Shown here: one piece after another, positions 36,460-46,800 of the stretch
How the letters are laid out: each line of letters starts with the position of its first letter
Position numbering within the stretch: position 1 is the first letter of the stretch
Assembly: GCF_035989245.1 (NCBI RefSeq)
Contig: NZ_JAYMFF010000002.1
Span: 310,001-374,000, forward strand
DNA: 64,000 nucleotides
Direction of reading: 5' to 3'
Source: Adlercreutzia wanghongyangiae
GTDB taxonomy: Bacteria > Actinomycetota > Coriobacteriia > Coriobacteriales > Eggerthellaceae
Program-made: the position numbers and the translations under genes
Notes under the pieces: generated by a model
What the model saw: the letters and a program-made list of their open reading frames with translations, nothing else
Databases searched by the model: none
What the model was told of the DNA's origin: nothing

Positions 36460-36611
36460 CTTTTTTACCCGTTGATGTGCTCTCTCAACCGATGTAACCA
36501 TTCTTTTCAAAAGAGCTGGCTGCCTGAGAGAAGACAACCACTGAACCATATATTTAAGTTTTTCTAGGACGGGTAAGAGGTCGAAGAAAATGCTTTACAT
36601 AATCCTCTTGT

Positions 36612-37667
36612 TTACTTTGTTTCACGTGAAACAAGTTTGTTCTTCAACTGTCCGCATGCACCATCAATATCGGCGCCCCTTGATTTCCTCATGCTCGTTT
36701 CTACTCCATGCTTCATGAGAATCTTTGTCCAATGATTAACCGTTTGCATTGAAGCCGGTTGGTAAGGGGCTCCTTCCACAGGGTTCATGGGAAGAAGATT
36801 GACATGGCAGAGTAACCCGTCGCAGAAGGAAACAAGAGCGTTCAAATGATCCTCGGAATCATTGACCCCGCGAATAAGAAGGTACTCGAGAGTTACCCTT
36901 CGATTGGTTTTCGCGATATAGTCCGAGAGCGCTTGCTTGAGCTGCGGCAGCGGCTGATGAGCCACCTGAGGCATCAGGAGGTCGCGAGTGTCCTGGATTG
37001 CCGCATGAAGCGAAACGGCCAGGGTGAACTGTTCGGGTTCGCGAGAAAAGCGTTCGATGCCAGTGATCAGTCCGCAGGTGGACACGGTTATACGGCGTGC
37101 TGCGATATTGAAATCGTTATCGCTGTTCATCATCTGAAGTGCTGCCAGTACTTCCTCGTAATTGAGAAATGGCTCACCTTGCCCCATCACAACGATGTTG
37201 CTCACCCGGGAGTTGAAGTCGTTTTGTACTGCGGCAACCTGCTGCACTAGCTCCGATGCCGTGAGGTTGCGCGTGAATCCTTCTTTTCCCGTGGCGCAAA
37301 ATGAGCACTTCATTGGACATCCCACCTGCGACGATACGCAGACAGTCAATCGTTCGATAGTGCCATCATCGCCAAAGGAGGGCATTCCAACGGTTTCCAC
37401 TAAGCGGTTGTCGTGCAACTGGAATACGTACTTGCGCGTTCCGTCTTGCGAGATTTGGCGATCAAATAATTGGAAACTGTCTAAAGGGAAGGCCTCAGAA
37501 AGATGATCTCTCAGTTGGCGAGGGACGTTCGACATCTCATCGTAGGATGAGCAGTGCTTTTGATGAAGCCATTGGTGGATCTGTTTTGCTCGAAAGCGAG
37601 GATGGCCCCATGACTCGACAAGATCGGTCAAGGAATCAAGATTGAGTTTGAGAAGTTCGTTATTCAT
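36612..37667 (-). CDS. rlmN: 23S rRNA/tRNA adenine-C2 methyltransferase RlmN
   Basis: 351 residues from the ATG at 37665-37667. Radical SAM motif 'CPMKCSFCATGKEGF' (C-x3-C-x2-C) and the conserved catalytic C-terminal cysteine region 'RKSRGADIDGACGQL' are present. Methylates C2 of A2503 in 23S rRNA and A37 of some tRNAs. A TATAAT on the minus strand (37675-37680) ends about 8 bp before this ATG, so the transcript may be almost leaderless; ATG 37676 and a TTG at 37685 are alternatives. It is one of the few minus-strand genes to the right of the origin. Confidence 0.94.
   Translation of the reverse strand: MNNELLKLNLDSLTDLVESWGHPRFRAKQIHQWLHQKHCSSYDEMSNVPRQLRDHLSEAFPLDSFQLFDRQISQDGTRKYVFQLHDNRLVETVGMPSFGDDGTIERLTVCVSSQVGCPMKCSFCATGKEGFTRNLTASELVQQVAAVQNDFNSRVSNIVVMGQGEPFLNYEEVLAALQMMNSDNDFNIAARRITVSTCGLITGIERFSREPEQFTLAVSLHAAIQDTRDLLMPQVAHQPLPQLKQALSDYIAKTNRRVTLEYLLIRGVNDSEDHLNALVSFCDGLLCHVNLLPMNPVEGAPYQPASMQTVNHWTKILMKHGVETSMRKSRGADIDGACGQLKNKLVSRETK
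36618..36633. other. parS: parS site 3 (perfect)
   Basis: Exact TGTTTCACGTGAAACA, only 3 bp beyond the rlmN stop codon and 167 bp from site 2. Confidence 0.92.
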
Positions 37668-37745
37668 GGGCTCCATTATAGACAATCGGTTGCCTCTGAT
37701 ATACTTTTCTCAGCTATTCCCCGTCCAGAAAGGCACAGGCTCACC

Positions 37746-38693
37746 ATGGTGTCCGTAAATCCTGCTTCTTGTCGCATTGCCCTCCTCGCCGGCGGTACGA
37801 GCGGAGAGCGCGAGATTTCCCTTGCTTCAGGGAAAGGTGCCGGTGACGCCCTGCGCGCCGCAGGTTTTCCCGTGGACGAATTCGATCCCGCCTCTACCGA
37901 TGATCTGAAGGCCATTATTGACGGCCATTACGATGTTGCCTTCCTCTGCTTGCATGGGAAAGGCGGGGAAGATGGTCGCCTGCAGGGATTCCTTGAGACG
38001 ATCGGGCTGCCTTACACGGGCCCAGGGGTGTGGGCAAGCGCCACGGCGATGAATAAGGCAAAGTCGAAGCTGTTCTACCAGCAGGCCGATATTCCCACGG
38101 CGCCCTTTGTGTATGTGCGGCAGGGCGATGCCTACGATGCAGCGGAGATTTCCACTTTGATGGGCGGCCGATGCGTCGTGAAGCCGGCCACTGAGGGAAG
38201 TGCGCTGGGTATTTACATAGTGGAAGGTGAGGAAGCTATCGCCCAAGCGATCGAGGCAGTGTTTGAGATCGATCCACTCGTTGTCGTCGAGAAATTCCTT
38301 GCGGGCACTGAGATTACCGTGGCAGTGATCGGGAATGACGACGCGTTTGCGCTCCCTATTATTGAAATTGTGCCCCGCGGTGAATTCTATGACTTTGATT
38401 CGAAGTATGCTCCGGGCGGGTCGCAGCACATCTGCCCGGCTCCCTTGGATGACGATGTAACGGCCGTTATCCAAGATCAGGCAGTGCGTGCTCATAAGAT
38501 TCTCGGTTGCACGGGGGTTTCGCGTTCTGATTTTATCCTGGACGAGAACAATACGGCCTGGATTTTAGAGACGAATACCATCCCCGGCATGACAGCCACC
38601 TCGTTGCTTCCCGATGCCGCCCGAGCTGCGGGAATGGATTTCCCCGAGTTGTGCACGCGCTTGGTGGGTTATGCCCTGGAGGAAGTTCTCTGA
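37746..38693 (+). CDS. ddl: D-alanine--D-alanine ligase
   Basis: 315 residues. N-terminal 'IALLAGGTSGEREISLASG'; ATP-grasp domain with 'CVVKPATEGSALGIY', 'DPLVVVEKFLAGTEITVAV', 'SKYAPGGSQHICPAPL' and 'ILETNTIPGMTATSLLPDAARAAG'. Joins two D-Ala for peptidoglycan precursors. The omega-loop residue that separates D-Ala-D-Ala ligases (Tyr, as in K-Y) from D-lactate ligases (Phe) is Tyr here (in 'SKYAP'), so a normal vancomycin-sensitive product is expected. The usual SS pair in the 'EGSSVG' loop is SA. Divergent from rlmN by about 80 bp; the ATG at 37746 has a weak AAAGG upstream. Confidence 0.93.
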   Translation: MVSVNPASCRIALLAGGTSGEREISLASGKGAGDALRAAGFPVDEFDPASTDDLKAIIDGHYDVAFLCLHGKGGEDGRLQGFLETIGLPYTGPGVWASATAMNKAKSKLFYQQADIPTAPFVYVRQGDAYDAAEISTLMGGRCVVKPATEGSALGIYIVEGEEAIAQAIEAVFEIDPLVVVEKFLAGTEITVAVIGNDDAFALPIIEIVPRGEFYDFDSKYAPGGSQHICPAPLDDDVTAVIQDQAVRAHKILGCTGVSRSDFILDENNTAWILETNTIPGMTATSLLPDAARAAGMDFPELCTRLVGYALEEVL

Positions 38694-38710
38694 ATGTCGG
38701 AAGGCAATTA

Positions 38711-38744
38711 AAAGGAAAAGGCACCCGTGGGCGCCTTTTCCTTT
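38711..38744. terminator. Bidirectional terminator between ddl and the membrane protein
   Basis: AAAGGAAAAGGC (38711-38722) pairs with GCCTTTTCCTTT (38733-38744). Genes converge on it from both sides. Confidence 0.88.
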
Positions 38745-38761
38745 CTGATCACTAGAGGGGG

Positions 38762-39400
38762 TTAGAAAATTCCGCAGGCTTTCAGACCGAAGATGATCCC
38801 CGCAACCAAAGCGAGCAAGAATGCCCAGCTGAGCAAATAGCACCCCTTGTTGCCCTTGCGGCTTTCCTCGACAAGGCGGTCGGTGGCCGATCGGCGCGTC
38901 TTGACCAGCGCTGTACCCTTCTCCTTTGCCGGATAGGGGGAGGTGTCGTGGGGAAGCCATGCTCCCTGAGACTGGATAATCTGGTCGACGGCCTTCGCAT
39001 CCAAGTTCACGCGGGGCCGCTTCCCCTTGCCCATTTCCTTGGATAACCTCTCGATGAAGGCTTCCATCGCGTCTCGGTAGGTTGGATCGAAGGCGATAAC
39101 CGCCATATCGCCCCAATAGAACCCCGGTTCCGGGTGATCCGTGAAGGCAACAAATGAAAGCAGGGCCACCAGTTCCATCCCCTGGGCCTTCAAGATGCTC
39201 AGCTGGCGCGAATAGGCGGGCTCGAAGTAGCCGATGCGCTGATTGAAGCGGTTTACCAGCCACGCCTTTTGCACTCCGTCTTCGATGGTGCAATCGATCT
39301 GGTAGCGGTCACCGACGAGGTTGTCAGCCCCGATAAGCCCAGCGGCCTCCTTTCGCGATACCGTTTGAAATGTTTGATATGTACCAATGTAGCGTTCCAT
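38762..39400 (-). CDS. Hypothetical protein with C-terminal membrane anchor
   Basis: 212 residues from the ATG at 39398-39400 (AGGGG about eight bases upstream); the frame is open for 67 more codons but that part has no ribosome site and runs into the dinG leader. The first about 90 residues are a compact beta-rich domain ('ERYIGTYQTFQTVSRKEAAG', 'WLVNRFNQRIGYF') that I cannot place. A charged linker leads to one C-terminal helix (about 188-208) and a short tail with a cysteine. A tail-anchored cytosolic domain is likely. Divergent from the DinG gene. Confidence 0.65.
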   Translation of the reverse strand: MERYIGTYQTFQTVSRKEAAGLIGADNLVGDRYQIDCTIEDGVQKAWLVNRFNQRIGYFEPAYSRQLSILKAQGMELVALLSFVAFTDHPEPGFYWGDMAVIAFDPTYRDAMEAFIERLSKEMGKGKRPRVNLDAKAVDQIIQSQGAWLPHDTSPYPAKEKGTALVKTRRSATDRLVEESRKGNKGCYLLSWAFLLALVAGIIFGLKACGIF

Positions 39401-39542
39401 GCTGTAACCCCTAATCCGACTGATACAATACGGCGAGTTGTTAATCTGACACCATACCCGAGCTCGTCCGATCATGGAACTCTCGCCGCGACGAGGTTCC
39501 TTTTTTCGGCATAAGGGGCGCTTCCGGAGATAGGGAAGAAGC

Positions 39543-42506
39543 ATGGCACGCAGCACCGAGCCCGTACAGGGCCAGTTGAGGAATTTCATTACCGACGGCA
39601 CCCCGGCGGATATTGTCGCGCGATACGAGAGTTTGTCCGCCCGCGCCCAGGAGGGGCAGTTCGGCGCCTACGACGGAAACGTCGTAGTGCTAGATACCGA
39701 GACTACAGGTTTCTCCCTTAACCATGATGAATTGACTCAGATTGCCGCGGCACGCATGGTGAACGGCGAGATTGTCGATTGGTATATCACTTTCGTGAAC
39801 CCCGGGAAGCCCATTCCTGAGGACGTAGCCCATCTGACGGATATTCACGATGATGACGTCGCTGATGCTCCGTCGCCCTCCGACGCCTTGGCGGGCTTGG
39901 TGGAATTCGTGGGTGACGCCATTGTGGTGGCTCACAATGCCGACTTCGATCGCAACTTCACGACGAAGCATCCCGCCGGCTATCCGCTGCTGGAGAATAC
40001 CTGGGTTGATTCCCTCGATCTTTCCCGTATTGCGCTGCCGCGTATGAAGTCGCACCGCCTGATCGATCTGGTGAAGGCGTTCGGCGCACCGCTTTCCACC
40101 CACCGCGCCGACGAGGATGTGGCGGCCACTTGCGCCCTGTTCCGCATTCTGCTCGCCGCCGTGCAGGCGATGCCCCCCATGCTGGTGCGCGAGATCGCCG
40201 GTATGGCCGACGAGACGCAATGGCCCACGGTGACCGTATTCAAATACTTCGCCGAAACTCCGGCCCAGGATAAACCCCAGCCCTTCTCGCTGCGCTCGTT
40301 GCGTCGTGACCGCGTTGGCAGGATAGACATGCGCGCTCAGCTGGATGCCGACGAAATAGCCGCCGATCCCGACCGCAGCTTAGTGTTTCCCGCGGCTGAC
40401 ACAGTGAGAGACGCTTTCACCGCCGAAGGGGTGATCGGCTCGCTGTACGATGATTACGAGCAGCGCGAAGAGCAATGCGCTATGGCCGAGGCTGTGCGTG
40501 CCGCTTTTACGGGCTCGCGGAATCTGGTGGTAGAGGCCGGCACGGGTGTGGGCAAATCGATGGCTTACTTGCTTCCTGCTGCGCTGACGGCGCGCGACAA
40601 TCGCATCACCATCGGCATCGCCACCAAGACCAATGCCCTTTTGGACCAGCTGGTGTATCACGAGCTGCCGGCGCTGGCCGAGGCCCTGGGGGGAAACTTG
40701 ACCTATGCCTCGTTGAAGGGATTCTCGCACTACCCGTGTCTTCACCGCGTCGAGCGTCTGGTGGTGGACGGCCCGCGGATGCGCATGGTGGGCAAAGAGG
40801 AGAAACCCCAGGCTCCCGCTTTGGCCGCGCTGCTGTCATTTATCGAGCAGACCGACTACGACGATATCGACACGCTGAAGATCGATTATCGCGTGCTGCC
40901 GCGCTGGGCTATTACCACGACGAGCCACGACTGCTTGCGTCGCAAATGTCCCTTCTTCGGCACCTCGTGCTTTGTGCACGGGTCGCGCCGCCGGGCCGAG
41001 GCGTCGAACATCGTGGTGACGAACCACAGCCTACTGTTCTGCGATTTGGCTGCCGACGGTGGCCTGCTCCCTCCCATTCGCTATTGGGTGGTGGACGAGG
41101 CCCATGGGGCGGAAAACGAGGCGCGCCGCGCCTTCTCGGTGGAACTGGTCGAGGAGGATATCCTTTCGCTCGCCCATCGCGTGGCTTCCGATGAATCGCG
41201 CCGCAACGTGTTTCTGCGCGCTGAGCGCACTGTGGTGGCGCCGAATAATGAAGAGGGCGCCACGCTGTTTTACGGCTTGACGGCTAAGGCCCGGTCTGCC
41301 GGGGCGAAGTTCTCAGCCGAGGCCATCGACTTCTGCGCTCACATAAAGGATCTGCTGTACTACGACGCGAACAAACGTTCAAAAGGATACGAGAACGTTG
41401 ATTTATGGCTCAACGACGAGATTCGCTCGTCAACCTTATTCCGCACCCTGGCCAACCATGGCCGCGCCATGGCCGAGGCAGCTGAGAAATTGGTAACGGC
41501 GTGCCAGGAGTTGGTGGGCTATCTGGACGATGCCGAAGGCGCCGCTGTGGTGCAACGGGAAATTGCGGCTATCGCCATAGAGTTGAAGGATATTATCCGC
41601 GCTGTGGAGATCATCTGCGTGCAATGCCCCGATCAATATGTGTACGCCGCCACGCTCAGCCGTAAGAACGACCGTCCCCGCAACAAGCTGGAGGCCCTGC
41701 TGCTGAACGTGGGGTATACACTGAACGAGACTCTGTACGCGAACACCCACTCGGTGGTGTTCGCCTCGGCCACGCTGTCGGTCGATGGGTCCTTCGTCGG
41801 CTTCGAGCAGGCTTTGGGTCTGGGCCAGAGCGAGTTTTCGCCTGCTGACGAGCTGATGCTGGCTTCCAGCTACAACTTCGACGAGCATATGACGGTGTAT
41901 GTGGTGAACGATATGCCCGAACCGAACGAATCTTCCTACCTGGATGTTCTGCAGCACCTGTTGGTGTCCGCCCACAGGGCCCAGCAGGGTTCGATGCTCA
42001 CGCTGTTCACCAACCGGCGCGAGATGGAGCGGTGTTTCGAGGAAGTGCAGCCGGCGCTGAAGCAGGATGATCTGCGCCTGGTATGCCAGAAGTGGGGTGT
42101 GTCGGTGAAGGGGCTGCGGGACGACTTCCTTGCCGACGAGCATTTATCGCTGTTCGCCCTGAAGAGCTTTTGGGAAGGGTTTGATGCGCCGGGAGCCACG
42201 TTGAAGGGCGTCATCATCCCGAAGTTGCCGTTTGCCAAGCCCACCGACCCGTTGTCATGCGAGCGCGCGGCCCGCGATGATGCCGCATGGCGTCGCTATG
42301 TGCTGCCGGCCGCAGTGCTGGAGACCAAGCAGGCCGCTGGTCGGCTGATTCGCAAGGCCGACGACCGCGGTGTGTTGATTCTGGCTGACAAGCGCCTGAT
42401 GACCAAAGGCTACGGAAAGACGTTCCTGCGCTCGCTGCCCAGCCAGAACATTCGCTTCTGCTCCATCGACGAGATTACCGCCGAACTGGCCGCCACGGCG
42501 GGGTAA
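39543..42506 (+). CDS. dinG: DnaQ-type exonuclease/DinG-type helicase fusion
   Basis: 987 residues. N-terminal 3'-5' exonuclease of the DEDD family at about 40-215: 'VVLDTETTGFSLNHDE', 'VAHNADFDRNF' and 'HRADEDVAAT'. Then an XPD/DinG-like superfamily 2 helicase: Walker A 'EAGTGVGKSMAYLLP', iron-sulfur cysteines in 'CLRRKCPFFGTSC' with others near, 'VVDEAHGAENE' as the DEAH box, and C-terminal motif VI 'QAAGRLIRKADDRG'. This matches Gram-positive DinG with its fused exonuclease. In S. aureus that protein is a nuclease rather than a helicase, so the activity is uncertain. GGGAAGAAG lies before the ATG. Confidence 0.9.
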   Translation: MARSTEPVQGQLRNFITDGTPADIVARYESLSARAQEGQFGAYDGNVVVLDTETTGFSLNHDELTQIAAARMVNGEIVDWYITFVNPGKPIPEDVAHLTDIHDDDVADAPSPSDALAGLVEFVGDAIVVAHNADFDRNFTTKHPAGYPLLENTWVDSLDLSRIALPRMKSHRLIDLVKAFGAPLSTHRADEDVAATCALFRILLAAVQAMPPMLVREIAGMADETQWPTVTVFKYFAETPAQDKPQPFSLRSLRRDRVGRIDMRAQLDADEIAADPDRSLVFPAADTVRDAFTAEGVIGSLYDDYEQREEQCAMAEAVRAAFTGSRNLVVEAGTGVGKSMAYLLPAALTARDNRITIGIATKTNALLDQLVYHELPALAEALGGNLTYASLKGFSHYPCLHRVERLVVDGPRMRMVGKEEKPQAPALAALLSFIEQTDYDDIDTLKIDYRVLPRWAITTTSHDCLRRKCPFFGTSCFVHGSRRRAEASNIVVTNHSLLFCDLAADGGLLPPIRYWVVDEAHGAENEARRAFSVELVEEDILSLAHRVASDESRRNVFLRAERTVVAPNNEEGATLFYGLTAKARSAGAKFSAEAIDFCAHIKDLLYYDANKRSKGYENVDLWLNDEIRSSTLFRTLANHGRAMAEAAEKLVTACQELVGYLDDAEGAAVVQREIAAIAIELKDIIRAVEIICVQCPDQYVYAATLSRKNDRPRNKLEALLLNVGYTLNETLYANTHSVVFASATLSVDGSFVGFEQALGLGQSEFSPADELMLASSYNFDEHMTVYVVNDMPEPNESSYLDVLQHLLVSAHRAQQGSMLTLFTNRREMERCFEEVQPALKQDDLRLVCQKWGVSVKGLRDDFLADEHLSLFALKSFWEGFDAPGATLKGVIIPKLPFAKPTDPLSCERAARDDAAWRRYVLPAAVLETKQAAGRLIRKADDRGVLILADKRLMTKGYGKTFLRSLPSQNIRFCSIDEITAELAATAG

Positions 42507-42521
42507 GGGCGGGAGCGCGCT

Positions 42522-43790
42522 ATGGCCCGGAAAAAGATAAACCACGCGGCTCATATCAAGAGCCACACTCAGGGATCGTCGAACGAGATATCTTTCAGCG
42601 TGCTGGATGCAGCCCGCGAGGCGCGCGACGCTGCCGAGCGCGATCGCCGCGGAGGTGCGTCCTCAGCCGGGGGAGTGTCGCTGTTCACCTTGGGTGCGGG
42701 GAAGAAGCCCCGAGCCACGCCGGAGAAAGAGCAGCATATTGTCTTGCCTGGCAGCGCTCCCCGGAATACGGGCCGCTCGGCCGCTCCCCGCCACAGTTCT
42801 GCGTCTGCAGTGCTGCGCGACCGCACCCCGTTGCGTTTCGTTCCCACGGTGGTGGGGGTGTGCGTGGTGATCGCCCTGGTGCTGACCGTGGGGCAGACAG
42901 TGTTCCAGATGCGCGCGCACCAGAGCGATCTGCGCTCGGTGCTGGCAGAGCAGATTGCCGTGATCAATCAGGCCGACGAGGTGGTTATTCCCTTCGACGA
43001 GCTGGTGGTAAAGCAGTACGGCGATCAGCATTTTGCGAAGGCCACCTCTATGGGTGACTCCTCGATGCTCGACCAGCTGTCCGATTCCTACCGGGCGTTA
43101 GTGGGGGACATCGCTCCAGTGTACGGCAGTTTGCAGGACGCGGTGGCTGCGATAGAGGAGGTGCAGCCCTCGCTTTCCGACAACGACGACAAGGAGGCGG
43201 CCCGCCAGGCCCTGGCTGCGGCCCAGGCGCGGATGAACATGTTCGATACGGGTATTTCCATCGTGGACGAGGCCCTGATGGCGACCGAAGCCTACGAAGC
43301 TGCCCGTAGCGGGTGGAAGGATATTATCGACGCCGACGCCGCCGCCCGCGAGGCCACGGCGGCTTTGGAGGAAATGACTGAGGACACCGTGCGTGCCTCT
43401 ACGGAGAAGACCAATACGGCCCTGACGTTGCTGAATCACGCCGCCGACCAGTTCGACACCGCGCAAGGTTCCTACCCGGGGCTCGATTTGTCCCTGTTTT
43501 CCACCTACGTTGCCAAGCGCATTGAGGCCCAGCAGGCGGCCCTGAGCGCCGACGCGGCCTATCTGGACCGGGACAAGGAACTGCTCGCCCAGGAAAACGA
43601 GCGCTACAACATCCTTGAAGACGAGGCGGCATCTCTGGCCCAGCAGCTTGAGGAGGACCCCGATGTTATCGTGGCCGCCTTCTACGACGCCGCCATTGCC
43701 CAAAATGTGGAATTTTACGAGGCGGAACGGCTGAAAGCTGGCAATGCTGATACGTTTCTGCGTAATTATTTGGGTAGCGACGCGCAATAG
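42522..43790 (+). CDS. Single-pass membrane protein with long extracellular coiled coil, unknown function
   Basis: 422 residues. A basic, Ser/Ala-rich cytoplasmic N-terminal part (1-106) is followed by one membrane helix (about 107-130, 'VPTVVGVCVVIALVLTVGQTV') and a largely helical Ala/Glu-rich extracellular domain to the end. No family recognised. The topology (cytosolic tail, single helix, helical outside) resembles division or wall-scaffold proteins such as EzrA/FtsB-type factors, but there is no specific match. It starts 15 bp after dinG with GGGAG before the ATG, so the two are probably co-transcribed, and it precedes the M28-like protein by 59 bp. Confidence 0.7.
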   Translation: MARKKINHAAHIKSHTQGSSNEISFSVLDAAREARDAAERDRRGGASSAGGVSLFTLGAGKKPRATPEKEQHIVLPGSAPRNTGRSAAPRHSSASAVLRDRTPLRFVPTVVGVCVVIALVLTVGQTVFQMRAHQSDLRSVLAEQIAVINQADEVVIPFDELVVKQYGDQHFAKATSMGDSSMLDQLSDSYRALVGDIAPVYGSLQDAVAAIEEVQPSLSDNDDKEAARQALAAAQARMNMFDTGISIVDEALMATEAYEAARSGWKDIIDADAAAREATAALEEMTEDTVRASTEKTNTALTLLNHAADQFDTAQGSYPGLDLSLFSTYVAKRIEAQQAALSADAAYLDRDKELLAQENERYNILEDEAASLAQQLEEDPDVIVAAFYDAAIAQNVEFYEAERLKAGNADTFLRNYLGSDAQ

Positions 43791-43849
43791 CGTATACTAG
43801 CAATAATTGTGTCAAATCAACCCTCTCTGAACGAGGAAAGGCAGCAGAC

Positions 43850-46800
43850 ATGGCCGACCTAAACGAACATGTTGCATACCTGTCTCAGGAAATCGGCCCG
43901 CGGCCCGCAGGAACCGAAGAAGAGCAGCGCGCGGCCCTTTATATCAGCGAGACGCTTTCATCGACGACGGGGCTTCCCACGACGATGGAAGATTTTCAGT
44001 GCAATCCCGATAGTTCGCTTCCCCGCGCCCTGTGCAGCGGCGTTGTGGTCGTGGCGACGTTGATCGCTACGATTTTCTCGGTGGTGACTATCCCGGCTAT
44101 TATCATCGCCTTGGTGTGCGCGGCGCTGATGGCGGCTGAGATTGTGGGGAAGCCGGTGCTTTCGCGCTTTCTCAATCGCGGCGTGAGCCAGAACGTGGTG
44201 GCTCAGTACGTTCCGCTGAAATCGACGACTCGCGCATCGCGTCGTCGCAAAGTGATTCTGGTGGCGAACTACGACAGCGGCAAAGTGCGCCGCGACCTGA
44301 ACAACGCGGTTATTTCCCTGTTGCCGGTGCTGTATTGGATTGAATTCGGCCTGTTGGTGCTGCTGCCGGTGCTACTGCTCATTCGCTTCATCATGGCCCC
44401 CCAGGATGGCGCGCTCATTGCCTTCAACGTGATTCTCGGTGCGGGCATGATCGTGGCTGTGCTGCCGGTGGTGTCGTTTATTTTCGAGCGCGTGGCCGCT
44501 TACAACGAGGGCGCGAACTGCAACGCCTCGGGTGTTGCCTTGATGATGGAGGTGGCCGCTCGCGTGGCTGCCGCCCGCGATCTTCCCGATGCTGAGGAAG
44601 GACTCATCCACGGCGAGGAGGCCGCCCGGTCGGCCGGTCTGGTGCCCGAAGGTGCCGAGTTGGTGTATGACGCATCTGCCAGTGGCTCGTTGGGAGCTTC
44701 CATGGAATCGGCCTCTCAGCGCTTGGCTGCTGCAAAGGCTGCGGTCGCCGCGTTGTCGGGTCAGCCTGCGGCCGATAATGGCGATTCCCCGGCTGAGGGT
44801 TCGGAGGGTTCCGCCTCCGAAGAGTCCGTCGCGGCTTCCTCTGAAGCGCCGGATCTCGCACCGGCGGCTGTACCGGTTCCCGTGCCTGCGGAACCGGCGT
44901 CGGTGCCGACTCCCGAGCCGCCCGCACCCCAGGAGCACTCTGTGCCCGATTGGTTCAAGAAGGGTCAGCAGCAGGCGAAGAAACCGACCGTGGAAAAGCC
45001 CATTCAGCGTTCCCGTTATGCGGCGGCCCTGGCGACAGCCGAAGAGGAGATTGCCGCTCGGGAAGAGGCCCAGAAGGCTGCTGCGGATGAGCTGAGCGAG
45101 CGCATGCGCGGCATGCGCGCCTCGGTGCAGGCAGCTTCGGAGGCCGCCGGTGCCACTCCGACGGGAGTTATTCCCGATGCCGCCGTGCAGGCCGCGTCGC
45201 AGAGCGCTGCTCTGGAACCGGTGGCCCGCCCCACCGCCGAGCCGGTTGGCGCGGTGCCCGTCGATGGTGACGCTTTAGTTTCGGTTGCGGCCGCTTCCGC
45301 GGGGGAGGTCCCGCCGGTGGAGGAGTCGGTTACTCCCGTCTCGCCTGCGGCACCTGTTGCTCCTGCGGTTGGGAACCCGGCCGCTGCGCCCGTTGCCCCG
45401 GTTGCCGCTCCTGCGCCGGTGCCTGCTGTGGCCGCGCCTGCAGTTGTCGATGACGATCCCAACATCAGCCTGCGCGAAGGCCAGCGCCCCCTGACGGGCA
45501 CGCCTGCTGCCGCGCTCGACGGGGTGCCGAATCCCCTCGATGCCGCCCCCGCCGCGTCGGGCCGCCGTTTGGTTATCCCCGAAGTTGAGGCCGCCGCCCC
45601 ACAGGCCGCGCCTGCTTCGGCTTCCCCCGTCGCTTCCGCGCAGCCGAAGCCCCGCAAGCGCCGGGCTATATCTCTGCCCAATATCGGCGTTTCCCAGGAA
45701 TTACCCCGTATCAGCATGGACGATCACCTGCAGGCGGCTCCCCTTTCCGAGGAACGCCCTGCTCACGACGGCCGCGTGCGCGATCTCAGCGCCGTGGTAC
45801 CCTCGGTGGCCGCCGCGCCGGCTGTCCCGCCTGCTCCTTCGGCGGAGTCGGCCCTACGCAGCGCCCTTCCCTCGCTTGGGGGGACGCCCCCTCAGACTGA
45901 TCCCGGACTGTCGGGCAGTATCAGCCTGGCCGGTTCGTTCTCGTCCATGGGTGCCACCGGTGCGGCTGCACCTATTGGCGACGAGCTGTTGGATGCCGCT
46001 GCTCCCGACGAGCTGTATGTCGAGGATGTCGACGACTCGGCCTATGTGGAGCAGGTAACCGAAACGGGCGCCATCGCGGGTCCGGGGTATGTGGAAATGC
46101 CCAAGAGCCGTTTCGGCCGCATCTTCGGCAAGCTGCGCCATAAGGGTAAGGAAGAAGAAATCACCCCGCAGCAGTGGTTGAACGTCGAAGACGATTTCGA
46201 GGCCCAGGAAGTGGGGGCCGCTCGCGGCAGTTGGGAAAGCTTCCGCGAAGATGATTCCTATGAGGCCATGGGCCAGACCACCGCGTTTACGCCCGATTAC
46301 TTCGACGAGGCGTTCGACGATGAGGCGGCGGGAGAAGCTTCCGGTCGCCACCGCTTGGGCCGACCCTATGAGGGCGGCGCTTTCTCGCGCGGTGGTCGGC
46401 ACGAGGACGATGAATTGATCGAGGATGAGGAATTCGCCGAGGAGAACCGCCCGCGTAAGCGCAGTGCCTTCGCCGACGGCCTGCCCGCCGATTTCGTGTT
46501 CGACACCGACCAGGCCACCCAGCATATCGAGCAGTTCCACAGCCAGCGTGTGGATATCGAGGTGTGGTTCGTGGCCCTGGGCTCCGAACTAGCTGGCAAC
46601 GGTGGCATGAAGGCCTTTATGGAAACCCATGCCGCCGAGATGAAGGGCTCTATCATCATCGATGTGCAGGCCATGGGCGCCGGCGAGCTGACGCTGATCG
46701 ACAAGGAGGGCACCTACCTCTCGAAGAAGGCGTCGAGCCGTATGAAGCGCCTGGTGAAGAAGGCTGGCCAGGCGGTGGGATTGTCGGTGCCCACCGGAAC

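Noticed and set aside
37746..38693. ddl as a vancomycin-resistance (D-lactate) ligase
   Set aside because: The diagnostic omega-loop residue is Tyr, not Phe, and no vanH/vanX genes are nearby.
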